DNA from: CAVTJX01 sp963735175
Lineage (GTDB): Bacteria; Electryoneota; RPQS01
Direction: 5' to 3'
NCBI GenBank assembly: GCA_963735175.1
Contig: CAVTJX010000001.1
Span: 124,001 to 188,000 of the forward strand
DNA: 64,000 bases
The translations under genes were made by a program, and so were the position numbers. Under the pieces are notes generated by a model that made no database searches, was not told the DNA's origin, and saw nothing but the letters and a program-made list of their open reading frames with translations. The stretch's first letter is position 1. Every line of letters starts with the position of its first letter. Shown here in pieces: positions 8,489 to 18,103 of the stretch.

Positions 8489-9283
8489 TTAGTATCCTAC
8501 CGCCAATGCGATCATGACGGCCGCGCTGACGACCACGAGATACCATGCGAACGGTTGAATCACCCGCCGCTGCAGCAACTTGATGAGCATCCAGATCGCC
8601 AGATAGCTCACAATCGCTGACGTCACGGCGCCCGTGAGCATCACCGTCCGTTCCGGTCCTGCGAACGCCAGCAGTTCTTCCCGCTTCAGCACGATCGCCC
8701 CGAGGATCGCCGGAATAACAATCAGAAACGAGAAATCCGCCGCCTGCTTGGGGTGCAGCCCGCACATGACACCCATCGCCAATGTCAGACCGGAACGCGA
8801 CGCGCCGGGCAAGACCGCGAGTCCCTGAAACAGGCCGATGAGCAACGCATCGGCAGTCGTGATCTCACGAATCGTTTTGCCGCCCAGTGTCATCCGGGCT
8901 ACGGCGAACAGCAGCGCCGCTGTGAGCAGCCAGAACATGGCGACCGCCGCCGGCGACAGCGCCAGCGTTTCGACGAGGCTTTGAAAACCCAACCCGACAA
9001 GCGCGGTCGGCAGCGAGGCGACGATGATCATCAGAATGAGCCGCCGTCCCTCCGGCACGCGCGACGGCGAAACCAGCGAAATGCCCAAGTCGGTGACGCG
9101 CTTGCGATAGTAAGCGAGGATCGCCAGCAGCGAACCGATATGCAGCAGTACGTCAAACGCGAGCATCGGCTCGCGGAGTCCGAGAAAGTACTGCGCAATC
9201 GCCAAATGTCCGTCGCTCGAGATCGGCAGGAATTCGGTCAAGCCCTGCACGATGCCCAGCAGGATCGCGTCAAACAGTGTCAT
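8489..9283 (-). CDS. uppP: Undecaprenyl-diphosphatase UppP (BacA)
   Basis: UppP dephosphorylates undecaprenyl diphosphate, recycling the lipid carrier for peptidoglycan and polysaccharide synthesis; it also gives bacitracin resistance. The 264-residue product is multi-pass. The two family motifs are present: QGLTEFLPISSDGHL near residue 14-28 and PGASRSGLTLAMGV near residue 160. The final membrane helix ends WYLVVVSAAVMIALAVGY. It is followed by the amidotransferase and preceded by a periplasmic binding-fold protein in the same operon. Confidence 0.94.
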   Translation of the reverse strand: MTLFDAILLGIVQGLTEFLPISSDGHLAIAQYFLGLREPMLAFDVLLHIGSLLAILAYYRKRVTDLGISLVSPSRVPEGRRLILMIIVASLPTALVGLGFQSLVETLALSPAAVAMFWLLTAALLFAVARMTLGGKTIREITTADALLIGLFQGLAVLPGASRSGLTLAMGVMCGLHPKQAADFSFLIVIPAILGAIVLKREELLAFAGPERTVMLTGAVTSAIVSYLAIWMLIKLLQRRVIQPFAWYLVVVSAAVMIALAVGY

Positions 9284-9291
9284 TAAAATCC

Positions 9292-10536
9292 TTAGCGCAC
9301 AAGCCGCAGTTCCCGGTTTTCAAAGCGCACGATACGCACCGCGCGGTTCTCGCGGCTGCCCGCATACTCCACAATCACCGCGCGACCGGTGAACGGCGTT
9401 TCCGCCAGCCGCCGCAGTACGTCCGTCCGCGCGCGCGGATGGCCAGTCATGATGCGGCTGACATAGTGTCCCGCGTCCAACCCCAAGCGCTCCCAATCCG
9501 TGGCATCGTGATTGCGATCCTGCTCGTAGGCGTCCCAGTACACGTCCGGATCGGCGACGCGGGGCAGCAACGGGACGCTCATGAACATGCCGTCGGTCAC
9601 CGACTGCTGGCGCGACAGCGCTTCAAAATCGAGCCAACTACTGTTGCCGAAGAGGAGCGTCCCCGCCGGCAAGGCGGGAATCTGCTGCGCATACGGGTCG
9701 ACCTTGCCGGGGGCGATTCCGAAAAAGAACGCTTCATTGCCCGTGACAGGCGGCGTCGTGATCGAATCGCGGCCGCCCGTGGAAAACAACACTTCGCCTT
9801 GTTGCGAGTCACCGAACATCGCCGCGCGTTCATCCTGACTGAGCGCCGCGTTCAACGCCTTGCCGCCCTTTTCAAGCCGGCTGCGGTCCGAAAAAACTTC
9901 CGCCGCATCGCGCCGGACTTCCAACGCCTCTGAGGGATAAAATCGCTGCGATAGAAGTTCTGCTTTGAGACCCTCGAGACCGTGCCGGAAGCCGTCCCGC
10001 AACGCGCGTCCGCGCGCATCCTCGGGCGTCAACGTCACGGCGGTGGGTAGATGTAAGTCGCGTGCCGCGTACTCGGCCAAACGCTGCGACTGGAGTTCCA
10101 TGCTGGGCAGGAACTCGTAGAGGGAATTGCTGAAGCGCACAAAGGAACGCGGGTCACTGGTCAGTTTCAGCACCGGCATGTGATACTCGGCGGACATCAA
10201 CGCCACTGCCGCCGCCGCGCCTTCATCCCCGGCGAAGACGATCAGCCGCGCTGCGCTGTTCTCCGCCATCAGGCTGTCGCAGGCGAGGGCCGCCTCGTAG
10301 GACGAATTGGCGCGCACCACGTCGATAGCCAGCTCCGACGCGTCGGAATGCACGGCCCAGTTGAAGGCGCGCTCGATGTCCGTCGCCACCGGATCGCCCG
10401 CGTAGGAGAAGGCAATCAGGAGCGCGACACGCCCCGGAACATCCGGCGAGGATTTTTCGCCGGCCTGCACCGCCACTGCAATAAGGAGTGTGAGCAGCGC
10501 GGCCGCCGCGCCGCTGATTCTATTCCACCGTAACAC
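9292..10536 (-). CDS. Periplasmic type 1 binding-fold protein (LivJ/LpoA-like)
   Basis: The protein has an N-terminal signal segment (AAALLTLLIAVAVQAGE) and about 390 residues resembling ABC-type branched amino-acid binding proteins: IAFSYAGDPVATDIERAFNWAV, a LIVFAGDEGAAAAVALMS stretch and a second lobe with FFGIAPGKVDPYAQQIPAL. No permease or ATPase genes are nearby, so it may be an envelope regulator similar in fold to the penicillin-binding-protein activator LpoA, not a transporter component. The GTG start at 10536 lies within the last codons of glmS (17-nt overlap). Function is inferred from fold only. Confidence 0.6.
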   Translation of the reverse strand: MLRWNRISGAAAALLTLLIAVAVQAGEKSSPDVPGRVALLIAFSYAGDPVATDIERAFNWAVHSDASELAIDVVRANSSYEAALACDSLMAENSAARLIVFAGDEGAAAAVALMSAEYHMPVLKLTSDPRSFVRFSNSLYEFLPSMELQSQRLAEYAARDLHLPTAVTLTPEDARGRALRDGFRHGLEGLKAELLSQRFYPSEALEVRRDAAEVFSDRSRLEKGGKALNAALSQDERAAMFGDSQQGEVLFSTGGRDSITTPPVTGNEAFFFGIAPGKVDPYAQQIPALPAGTLLFGNSSWLDFEALSRQQSVTDGMFMSVPLLPRVADPDVYWDAYEQDRNHDATDWERLGLDAGHYVSRIMTGHPRARTDVLRRLAETPFTGRAVIVEYAGSRENRAVRIVRFENRELRLVR

Positions 10537-12347
10537 TTTTCGCCAGATTCCGGGGTTGGTCCACGTCGCAGCCGCGCAGCACGGCGATGTAATAAGCCAG
10601 GAGCTGCAGCGGAATCACACTCAGGAGCGGCGTCAGCAGCGGGTGCGTTTCGGGGACGTATATCACCCGGTCCGCCCGCGCCGCCACCGCGGTGTCGCCT
10701 TCGGTCGCAATCGCCAGCACGCGCCCGCCGCGCGCCCGCACCTCTTCGATGTTGGAGAGCACCTTTTCGTAGGTGCCGTCCTTAATGGCGATGAACACGA
10801 CCGGCATGTCTTCGTCGATCAACGCGATGGGGCCGTGCTTCATCTCCGCGGCCGGGTAGCCTTCGGCGTGGATGTAGGATATTTCTTTCAGTTTCAGCGC
10901 GCCTTCGAGGGCCACGGGGAAATTCGCGCCGCGTCCGAGGTAGAGGAAATTACGGTGATCCTTGAACTCGGCAGCGATGGTTTCGATGGCCTCACGGTTC
11001 GTGAGAATGCGGTTGATCTTCTGCGGAATCTGCCCGAGTTCCTGTACCAGTTCGCGGCCTTCGCTTACGCCAATGCGCCGCGTCCGTCCGAGACACATTG
11101 CCAGCATGAACAGCACCGTAATCTGACTGGTGAAGGCCTTGGTGGAGGCCACGCCGATTTCCGGACCCGCATGGAGGTAAACGCCGCCGTCGGTCTCGCG
11201 CGCGATACTCGAACCGACCACGTTACAGATGCCGATGACGCGCGCGCCGTGGCGCTTGGCTTCGCGGATCGCCCCCAGCGTATCCAGCGTTTCGCCGGAT
11301 TGCGAAATCGCCAGCACCACCGTGCCCGGGTCGATGATGGGTGAGCGGTAACGGAACTCCGAGGCATACTCGACTTCGCAGGGCACACCGGCCAGTTCTT
11401 CGATCATGTATTCGCCCACCAGCCCGGCGTGCCAGCTCGTGCCGCAGCCGATGAGAATGATCCGCTTCGCGTCGCGCAATTCATCCATGTAGGCGCGCAA
11501 ACCGCCGAATTTGACGTTGCCCTCGTCGGGCAGAATGCGGCCGCGCATCGAATCGGCCACGGTTGAACCCTGCTCGGAAATCTCCTTCAACATGAAGTGC
11601 GGGTAGCCGCCTTTCTCGATGGCCTTGATGTCGAAGGTAATCTGCTCAAGCGCGCGGTCCACCGGCGTGTCGGCCAGCGTGCGGTGCTCGACGCCCGCGG
11701 CCGTGATGGTTGCGATCTCGCCGTCTTCCATGTAGGTCACGTCGCGCGTGAAATGCAGGAAGGCGGCCGCGTCGGAGGCCACAAAATTCTCGCCTTCGCC
11801 GTGGCCGATGATCATCGGCGAGCCCATGCGCGCCACGACGATCCGCCCCGGCTCGTTCTTCGTGACGATGGCGAGGCCGTAGGTGCCCTGCACCAGCAGC
11901 AGCGCGCGGCGCACGGCCTTGGTGAGATCACCGTCGTAGAACTGGCGGATCAGGTGCGCCAGCACTTCGGTATCGGTGTCGGTGGTGAAGACGCTGCCGT
12001 TCTTCGCGAGCTCCTTGCGCAGCGCCGAGTAATTTTCGATGATCCCGTTGTGCACGAGCGCGATGTCGCCCGCGGCGTCGGTGTGCGGATGAGCGTTGAC
12101 GCGGTTGGGCGGCGCCGTGCGTCGCCCAGCGCGTGTGCCCGATGCCGGATTTGCCGTCGAGGTTCAGCGCCAGCACCCGCTTTTCCAGCACGGCGACCTT
12201 GCCGGCGTCCTTCTCCACCACCAGGCCATGCGGCGTAAAAACCGCCACACCCGCCGAATCGTAGCCGCGGTATTCCATGCGCTTCAGCGCGCCGAAGAGC
12301 ACCGGCACCACGTCCCTGTGTCCGACATAGCCGATAATTCCGCACAT
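10520..12347 (-). CDS. glmS: Glutamine-fructose-6-phosphate aminotransferase GlmS (frameshift near 12110)
   Basis: GlmS makes glucosamine-6-phosphate, the entry to UDP-GlcNAc for cell wall and LPS. The N-terminal glutaminase begins MCGIIGYVGHRDVVPVLF with nucleophile Cys2, then RMEYRGYDSAG and GIGHTRWATHG. A frame break near 12110 precedes MHNGIIENYSALRKEL. The two SIS domains follow with LIGCGTSWHAG, ISQSGETLDTL, GPEIGVASTKAFTSQ and EISYIHAEGYPAAEMKHGPIA. It ends QPRNLAKSVTVE, the typical C-terminus. Total about 609 residues, standard. No glmS ribozyme was looked for successfully upstream; only 47 nt separate it from guaA. Confidence 0.96.
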
Positions 12348-12394
12348 GCGTCATTCACTCCTGCTGATCAGATTTCATCGATCGTGACGCGCCG

Positions 12395-13936
12395 CTACTC
12401 CCATTCCACCGTGGCCGGCGGCTTGGAGGTGATGTCATAGGTGACGCGATTGATGCCGCGCACCTCGTTGGCGATGCGGCTCGCCGCCCGCGCCAGAAGA
12501 TCGTAGGGCAGCCGCGTGAAGTCCGCCGTCATAAAATCGTCGGTATCGACGGCGCGCAGCACGCACACGTTTTCGTAGGTGCGCATGTCGCCCATCACGC
12601 CCACGGCTTTGACGGGCAGCAGCACGGCGAACGCCTGCCGCGTCTTTTTGTACCAGTCGGCGCGGCGCAGCTCGTCCATGAAGATCGCGTCGGCCTCGCG
12701 CAGGATGTCACAGCGTTCGCGCGTCACTTCGCCCAGCACGCGCACGGCGAGGCCGGGGCCGGGGAACGGATGGCGCTGCAGCACCGTGTCGGGCAACCCG
12801 AGCAACTTGCCTACCGCCCGGACTTCATCCTTGAACAGCTCGCGCAGCGGCTCGATCAGTCTGAGGCGCAGCGTTTCCGGCAGGCCGCCCACGTTATGGT
12901 GCGATTTGATGGTCGCCGAGGGGCCGTTCACGGAGACGCTTTCGATGACGTCGGGATAAAGCGTGCCCTGGGCGAGGAACTGCACGTCCGGGAGTTGCGC
13001 GGCTTCGCGTTGAAAGACGTCGATGAATTTGCGGCCGATGATCTTGCGTTTCGCCTCGGGTTCCGGCTCGCCCTTGAGCGCGGCGAAGAATTCGTCGGAG
13101 GCATCGACGACGCGCAGGCGGATGTGCTCCTGATCGGCCAGCAGCGCTTCGATTTCCTGGCGCTCGTTCTTGCGTTGCAGGCCGTGATCGACGTGCATGC
13201 AGATGAGCTGCGATCCGATGGCGCGGCCCAGCAGCACCGCCGTGACCGTCGAATCCAGACCGCCGGACGTGGCGCAGAGCACATTGGCCTTGCCCACCGT
13301 GGCGCGAATTTCCTGCACGGCCTGTTCGATGAAGGATTCCATCGACCAGCCGCCCTTGCAGCCGCAGATATTGACGGCGAAATTTTTCAGGAGGTCCGCG
13401 CCGCGCGGAGTGTGCGTGACTTCGGGATGGAACTGTACGCCGTAAATGGGCCGGGTCTGGTGCGCGACGGCGGTAACGATGCCCGCGTCACTGTCGCCGA
13501 TGGGTTTCAGCGGCGCGCGGACCTCGGAGATGTGATCGCCGTGATTCATCCAGACGTCGAGGCTCGTCCCCAGGCCGCGCCACACCGCGCCGTCGTCCTT
13601 CAGCGAGATTATCGCGCGTCCGAATTCGCCCTGCCGCCCCGGCACGACCGGCGAACCGAAGTGCTGGCCGATAAGCTGCATGCCGTAACAAATGCCAAAG
13701 ACCGGCAGGCCGCTCTCCCACAGCGCGACGTCGGGATGCGGTGAACCGGCTTCGATCACACTGGCCGGGCCGCCGGAAATCACGACGCCTTTCGTATCCG
13801 ACGTTTGAATCTCCGCGAGACGCGCCGAGAACGGCAGGATTTCACAATAGACTCCCATCTCCCGCAGGCGGCGCGCGATGAGCTGCGTCGTCTGCCCCCC
13901 ACAATCCAGAATCGCGATCCGTTCGCTATGCTTCAC
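12395..13936 (-). CDS. guaA: GMP synthase (glutamine-hydrolysing)
   Basis: GuaA aminates XMP to GMP. The class I glutaminase domain has GICYGMQLIGQ (nucleophile Cys), and QFHPEVTHT. The ATP pyrophosphatase domain has the P-loop SGGLDSTV, and the dimerisation domain ends PPATVEWE. I chose the GTG at 13936 because it has GGAGG 7 nt upstream and overlaps the surE stop as GTGA; a longer frame to 13969 adds residues not usual for the family. The result is 513 residues, the normal length. The frame is intact. Confidence 0.96.
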   Translation of the reverse strand: MKHSERIAILDCGGQTTQLIARRLREMGVYCEILPFSARLAEIQTSDTKGVVISGGPASVIEAGSPHPDVALWESGLPVFGICYGMQLIGQHFGSPVVPGRQGEFGRAIISLKDDGAVWRGLGTSLDVWMNHGDHISEVRAPLKPIGDSDAGIVTAVAHQTRPIYGVQFHPEVTHTPRGADLLKNFAVNICGCKGGWSMESFIEQAVQEIRATVGKANVLCATSGGLDSTVTAVLLGRAIGSQLICMHVDHGLQRKNERQEIEALLADQEHIRLRVVDASDEFFAALKGEPEPEAKRKIIGRKFIDVFQREAAQLPDVQFLAQGTLYPDVIESVSVNGPSATIKSHHNVGGLPETLRLRLIEPLRELFKDEVRAVGKLLGLPDTVLQRHPFPGPGLAVRVLGEVTRERCDILREADAIFMDELRRADWYKKTRQAFAVLLPVKAVGVMGDMRTYENVCVLRAVDTDDFMTADFTRLPYDLLARAASRIANEVRGINRVTYDITSKPPATVEWE

Positions 13937-14708
13937 GCCCGAACCTCCAAACCCAATTCCAACGGCCAAGCCGAGAGTTCTTTCATAAATGCGTGGTGCG
14001 TCAAATCCAGATGAATCGGGGTGATTGTGACAAATCCATCATGGAGCGCCGTGCTGTCGGTATCGGTTTCCGTCCAGCTCGACCTTCGCGCCGTCCATCC
14101 AGTAGTATGTTTTGCCGCGCGGATCGGCCCGTTTCATAAACGTCTCCTGAAAGCGCGCCCGCCCCTGCCGCGCCACGCGGAAACCGCGCATTTCCTCGAG
14201 CGGCAGATTCGGCACGTTCACATTCAGCAGCGTGTTGTCGGGCAGGCCGCGGCGCGCCACCTGTTCCGCCAGGTGCCGCGCGATCCGGCCCGCCGGATCA
14301 AAGCGCGTCGAACGTAAACGAAGCCAATGAAATGGCAATCGAGGGAATGGAGTTGATGACTCCTTCCGTCGCCGCCGACACTGTGCCCGAATAGATGACG
14401 GAGATTCCCGTGTTTTCGCCGCGATTGATGCCTGACATCACGAGATCGGGCCGCTGCGGCATGAGTTCCGTCAGCGCCAGCTTCACGCAGTCGGCGGGGA
14501 AACCGCTGATGGAATAGACGTGATCCGCGCCTTCCAGTTCACCGTTAAAGAGGCGGATCGGTTCGGAAAGTGTGATCGCATGGCCCACTGCCGACTGTTC
14601 GCGGTCCGGCGCGACCACCCAGATCTCGCCCATCCCGCGCAGCGCCCTCACCAGCACGTGCAGCCCCGGCGATTCGATCCCGTCGTCGTTCGAGACCAGG
14701 ATTCTCAC
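13933..14708 (-). CDS. surE: 5'-nucleotidase SurE (two frameshifts)
   Basis: SurE is a metal-dependent nucleoside monophosphate phosphatase with a role in stationary-phase survival. The start (GTG, overlapping the accD stop as GTGA) gives RILVSNDDGIESPGL with the metal-binding DD, then VVAPDREQSAVGHAIT, DLVMSGINRGENTG and VIYSGTVSAATEG. Breaks near 14310 and 14065 divide the C-terminal half, where TLLNVNVPN and later TDSTALHDGFVTITPIHLDLT are found. At the second break, restoring one copy of a GAAAC unit would rejoin the frame. About 258 residues, as usual. Confidence 0.92.
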
Positions 14709-15569
14709 GCCTGGGCTCCGTTCCCCGCCATGAAGAAGTTGAGGATTGTCGTCAGTTCGGCCTTAATATCCTGACGCGGCACGATGCGGTCGAGAAAACC
14801 TTTCTCCATCAGAAATTCGCTGCGCTGGAAGCCGGCGGGCAGATCCTGCCCGATGGTCTGCTTGATGACGCGCGGTCCCGCGAAGCCGATGAGCGCGCCC
14901 GGTTCGGCGAGGTTGACGTCGCCGAGCATCGAAAAGCTCGCCGTCGTGCCGCCGGTCGTCGGATTGGTAAGCAGCGAAATGAAGGGCAGCCCGGCGTCCG
15001 ACAGTTCGACGAGCTTGACGCTCGACTTGGCCATCTGCATCAGCGAAATCATGCCTTCCTGCATGCGCATCCCGCCGGAACGCGAGACAACGATCAGTCC
15101 GCGCCGCTCGGCAATGGCGCGGTTGACGGCGCGCGCCAACTTTTCGCCGACCACGCTGCCCACGCTGCCGCCCATGAATATGAACTCCATAATCCCCAGC
15201 ACGGCGGGAATGCCGCCGACGGCGCAGGTACCGGTGGTCAGAAGCCTCATTCTTCCCGGTCTTCTTCATCGAGGCGACGATGCGGTCGCTGTATTTCTGT
15301 TGGTCGCGGAAGCCCAGTGGATCGACGGATTTCAATTCGGAATCGAACTCCTCCCACGTGCCCTCGTCGGCCAGCATGCTGATGTACTTATCGCCTGACA
15401 TGGGGAAGTGAAAGTCGCATTTGGGGCAGACAAGCAACCGCTTCTCCAGCTCGCGGTTGAATACGATCTCGCCGCAGCTTTCGCACTTCACCCACAAATT
15501 GTCCGAGGTCGTCTTGCGCGGTTGCGAGACCACGCCGGTGCGCTCGCGTTTAAACCATTCCAGTGCCAT
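14705..15569 (-). CDS. accD: Acetyl-CoA carboxylase carboxyltransferase subunit beta (frameshift near 15245)
   Basis: AccD with AccA transfers CO2 from biotin to acetyl-CoA, giving malonyl-CoA for fatty-acid synthesis. The N-terminal zinc ribbon is CESC...CPKC (residues about 29-51). After a break near 15245 the crotonase-like core continues with TGTCAVGGIPAVLGIMEF, FMGGSVGSVVGEK, SRSGGMRMQEGMISLMQM, NPTTGGTTASF and GFAGPRVIKQT. Size about 288 residues is normal. It lies between rimI and surE with a 4-nt overlap to surE. accA is not in the window. Confidence 0.95.
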
Positions 15570-15575
15570 ACCGGT

Positions 15576-16083
15576 TTACCTCTGCGTATTCCGATCGGTT
15601 TCCTCGGTCCGTTCTTCATCCGTCGGCGCCGCCACCAGGCGGCGGTGCATCACCAGCGCGTCCTCGCCATCCGGGTAATACCGCTTGCGGATGGTGACCT
15701 GCTCGAAGGCGAAGGCCCGGTACAGCGCGATCGCCGCCGCGTTTCCCACACGCACCTCCAGAAACAAGTCACGCATCCCCCGCCGCGATGCCTTCTGCAT
15801 GCAGAAAGGCCATCAGCAACCGTCCGATACCCCGCCGTTGGCGGGCCGTATCCACTGCCACGTTCAGTACGTGAATTTCATCCAGCACCCATTGCGTGAT
15901 CAGATAACCCGCGACCGCGCCGTCCGCCAGCGCGACCCAGTTATGCACGGAAAAGCTCAGCGCTTCGAGGAACGCCGCCGCGGACCACGGATCATCGAAT
16001 ACGCGCCGTTCGATTTCGAGCACCGGCGCAATGTGATCCGTTGTCATACGGACGAATTTTATATCAAGATCCGGTGTTGTCAT
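15576..16083 (-). CDS. rimI: Ribosomal-protein-alanine N-acetyltransferase RimI-like (frameshift near 15785)
   Basis: A GNAT acetyltransferase, predicted to acetylate the N-terminal alanine of ribosomal protein S18 or a related target. It starts with TDHIAPVLEIERRVFDDPW, then has the acetyl-CoA loop QRRGIGRLLMAFL. After a break near 15785 it resumes with LEVRVGNAAAIALYRAFAF, the conserved NxxAxxLYxxxGF-type end, and KRYYPDGEDALVM. Length about 168 residues. The start lies within folP's last codons. RimI is the best family match, though related GNATs cannot be fully excluded. Confidence 0.85.
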
Positions 16084-16936
16084 GGATCTCGCGGAAACGG
16101 TCGATGATTTGAACCACCTGTTTCATTTCCCCGACGTCATGCACCCGTACCATGTCCGCTCCGAAGAGCGCAGCCAGCGCCACCGCCGCCGCCGTCGAGA
16201 ACTGCCGCTGGTCCGCGGGCAGTCCGCTGAACTCGCCGGTGAACGCCTTGCGGGACGGTCCCGCCAGCACTCCCGCTGCCAGATCGCGGAACTCGCGCAG
16301 CGCTCCGAGCAGCCGGTAATTCTGCTCAAAGTTCTTGCCGAAACCAAGCCCCGGATCGACAAGAATACGTTCGCCGGGGATCCCCGTTCGCGCCGCCGTG
16401 TCCACGCCGGCGGCCAGATAACCGCGCACTTCGCCGATCAAATCCGCGTAGCGTGTATCGGCCTGCATCGTCTTCGGCGCGCCGCGGAGATGCATCAGCA
16501 TCACGCCTGCGCCGGATTCCGCGCAGACCCGCGGCAGTTCCACATCGCCATGAAAGCCGGTGATGTCGTTGATCGCGGACGCCCCCGCCCGCAAGCACTC
16601 CACGGCCACCGCCGCCGATGTCGTGTCAATCGAAAGCGGTACCGTTAACCGGCCCCGCAGTCGCTCCAGCACGGGCAGCAGTCGCGCCAATTGTTCTTTT
16701 ACGGCGACCGGTTCGCTTCCCGGCCGGGTGGATTCGGCGCCCAGGTCCAGCATGTCCGCGCCGGCGTTCTGCAGACTGACGGCGTGACTCGCCGCCGCAT
16801 CCGGAGACAGAAACCGGCCGCCGTCCGAAAACGAGTCGGGAGTGACATTCACCACTCCCATCAACAGCGTGCGGCGTCCCAGCGCAAGCTCGCCCGTGCG
16901 GTGCCGCCAGCAACGCGCGTTATCCGTGGTGCCCAT
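16064..16936 (-). CDS. folP: Dihydropteroate synthase
   Basis: FolP condenses para-aminobenzoate with dihydropterin pyrophosphate in folate synthesis and is the sulfonamide target. The intact 290-residue frame has LMGVVNVTPDSFSDGGRF, DMLDLGAESTRPGSEPV, INDITGFHGD, VLMHLRGAPKTMQ, ILVDPGLGFGKN and AGPSRKAF. It overlaps folE upstream by 17 nt and rimI downstream by 20 nt, so folate genes form part of a tightly packed operon. Confidence 0.96.
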   Translation of the reverse strand: MGTTDNARCWRHRTGELALGRRTLLMGVVNVTPDSFSDGGRFLSPDAAASHAVSLQNAGADMLDLGAESTRPGSEPVAVKEQLARLLPVLERLRGRLTVPLSIDTTSAAVAVECLRAGASAINDITGFHGDVELPRVCAESGAGVMLMHLRGAPKTMQADTRYADLIGEVRGYLAAGVDTAARTGIPGERILVDPGLGFGKNFEQNYRLLGALREFRDLAAGVLAGPSRKAFTGEFSGLPADQRQFSTAAAVALAALFGADMVRVHDVGEMKQVVQIIDRFREIHDNTGS

Positions 16937-17483
16937 CCATCAAATGCAGCGCCTCGAGACGCGTCGCCTCCTTGGCCATCGCTCCGCGCACCGCCGAGGT
17001 CACGGTCCAGCTGCCGTGCACTTTTTCGCCGCGCATCATCAGACGAAGATGCTGGGCGCGAACAATCACCAGCACTCCCATCGGCTTCAGCTTTTCCATA
17101 ATCGCGTCGGCGACCCCCGTCACCATCCGTTCCTGAAGCTGCGGCCGCTGGGCCAGCACCCGGACGATGCGCGCGAGCGACGAGAAGCCGGTCACAATGC
17201 CTTCGTTCGGAATGTAGGCGATGGAGGCGAAACCCCAGAACGGCAACAGGTGATGTTCGCACATGCTGTAGAACGGGATGTCGCGGTGGATGATCATCTC
17301 GTGGTGCTCGGCGGGAAACACCTTAATTTCCGCCTGCGGGTCTACGCCGATGCCGGAGAAAATCTCCTCAAACATCGTCGCGACGCGCTGTGGCGTCTCG
17401 CGCAGACCGAGCCGCTGCGGATCCTCGCCGATCCCCTCGAGCAGCAGCCGGACGCCGGTTTCGATTTTAGTCTTGTCAATCAC
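16920..17483 (-). CDS. folE: GTP cyclohydrolase I (lacks one usual zinc Cys)
   Basis: FolE converts GTP to dihydroneopterin triphosphate, opening folate synthesis. The 187-residue product matches the family: ETPQRVATMFEEIFSG, FYSMCEHHLLPFWG with the first zinc Cys and the His, GLSSLARIVR-like GFSSLARIVRVLAQRPQLQERM, and GSWTVTSAVRG. The third zinc ligand is usually the Cys of a HLCMxxRG motif; here the residue reads Arg in AQHLRLMMRGE (codon CGT, one base from TGT). The GTG start at 17483 overlaps the preceding stop as GTGA. Either a substitution, a sequence error, or altered metal binding. Confidence 0.93.
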   Translation of the reverse strand: MIDKTKIETGVRLLLEGIGEDPQRLGLRETPQRVATMFEEIFSGIGVDPQAEIKVFPAEHHEMIIHRDIPFYSMCEHHLLPFWGFASIAYIPNEGIVTGFSSLARIVRVLAQRPQLQERMVTGVADAIMEKLKPMGVLVIVRAQHLRLMMRGEKVHGSWTVTSAVRGAMAKEATRLEALHLMDGHHG

Positions 17484-18103
17484 GGTTGAGAGGTGCCGGA
17501 ATAACCGGGTTTCAATTTCAAGACGACCACTTCGGTGCGCCCCGCGCGTAATTCGACCCGTGTCAGCGGCGGGCCGTCGGGCACATAGCCTTTCTTGAGA
17601 ACTGCGATGACGTGCGGTCCCACCGTCAGGTGTTCGAGTCGCGCGTCCGTTTTGAATTCCGTCGATGAGCCGTTCAATTGCACGGTCGCACCGGGCACGT
17701 TGCAGATCACCTGAATCGTTCCCGTCCGGTCGCGCATCAGCACGATCAGCAGGATCACGCCGACAAACACCAGTCCGATCAGCAGCAACAGGCGGTTGCG
17801 CACGCGCCGCTGGCCTTCTTCCAGTTCTTCCATGTCCACCGGAATCTGAGACTCGCGCTCGCGCAGTTCCGACCGCGTCAGCCATTCCACATCGCCGTCT
17901 TCGTTGACATGGCGGACGTAGTCGCCGCGGGCGAGATAGAACGCTTCGATCTCGTCCTCGATGATCCGGCGGCGATCTTCGTTCATGTCCTGCGATCCGC
18001 GCCGCGCCTGCTGGTAACCCGCGTCCGAGCCGCGCAACTGTTCGCGGGTTTCCAGTTCCTTGCGGATCAGCCGGCGAAGTTCGTCTTCTTCTCGCCTTTC
18101 CAT
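17480..18103 (-). CDS. Single-pass membrane protein with PEGA domain
   Basis: A 207-residue protein. The first 100 residues are charged and probably helical (RREEDELRRLIRKELETREQ; RRRIIEDEIEAFYLARGDYV). A membrane helix follows (RNRLLLLIGLVFVGVILLIVL, about residues 102-122). The C-terminal 75 residues are a PEGA-type beta domain: GTIQVICNVPGATVQLNGSS, LTVGPHVIAVLKKGYVPDG. PEGA domains are surface or envelope-associated and of poorly defined function. It overlaps the ftsH 3' end by 37 nt, hinting at a link with membrane quality control, but this is inference. Confidence 0.78.
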   Translation of the reverse strand: MERREEDELRRLIRKELETREQLRGSDAGYQQARRGSQDMNEDRRRIIEDEIEAFYLARGDYVRHVNEDGDVEWLTRSELRERESQIPVDMEELEEGQRRVRNRLLLLIGLVFVGVILLIVLMRDRTGTIQVICNVPGATVQLNGSSTEFKTDARLEHLTVGPHVIAVLKKGYVPDGPPLTRVELRAGRTEVVVLKLKPGYSGTSQP

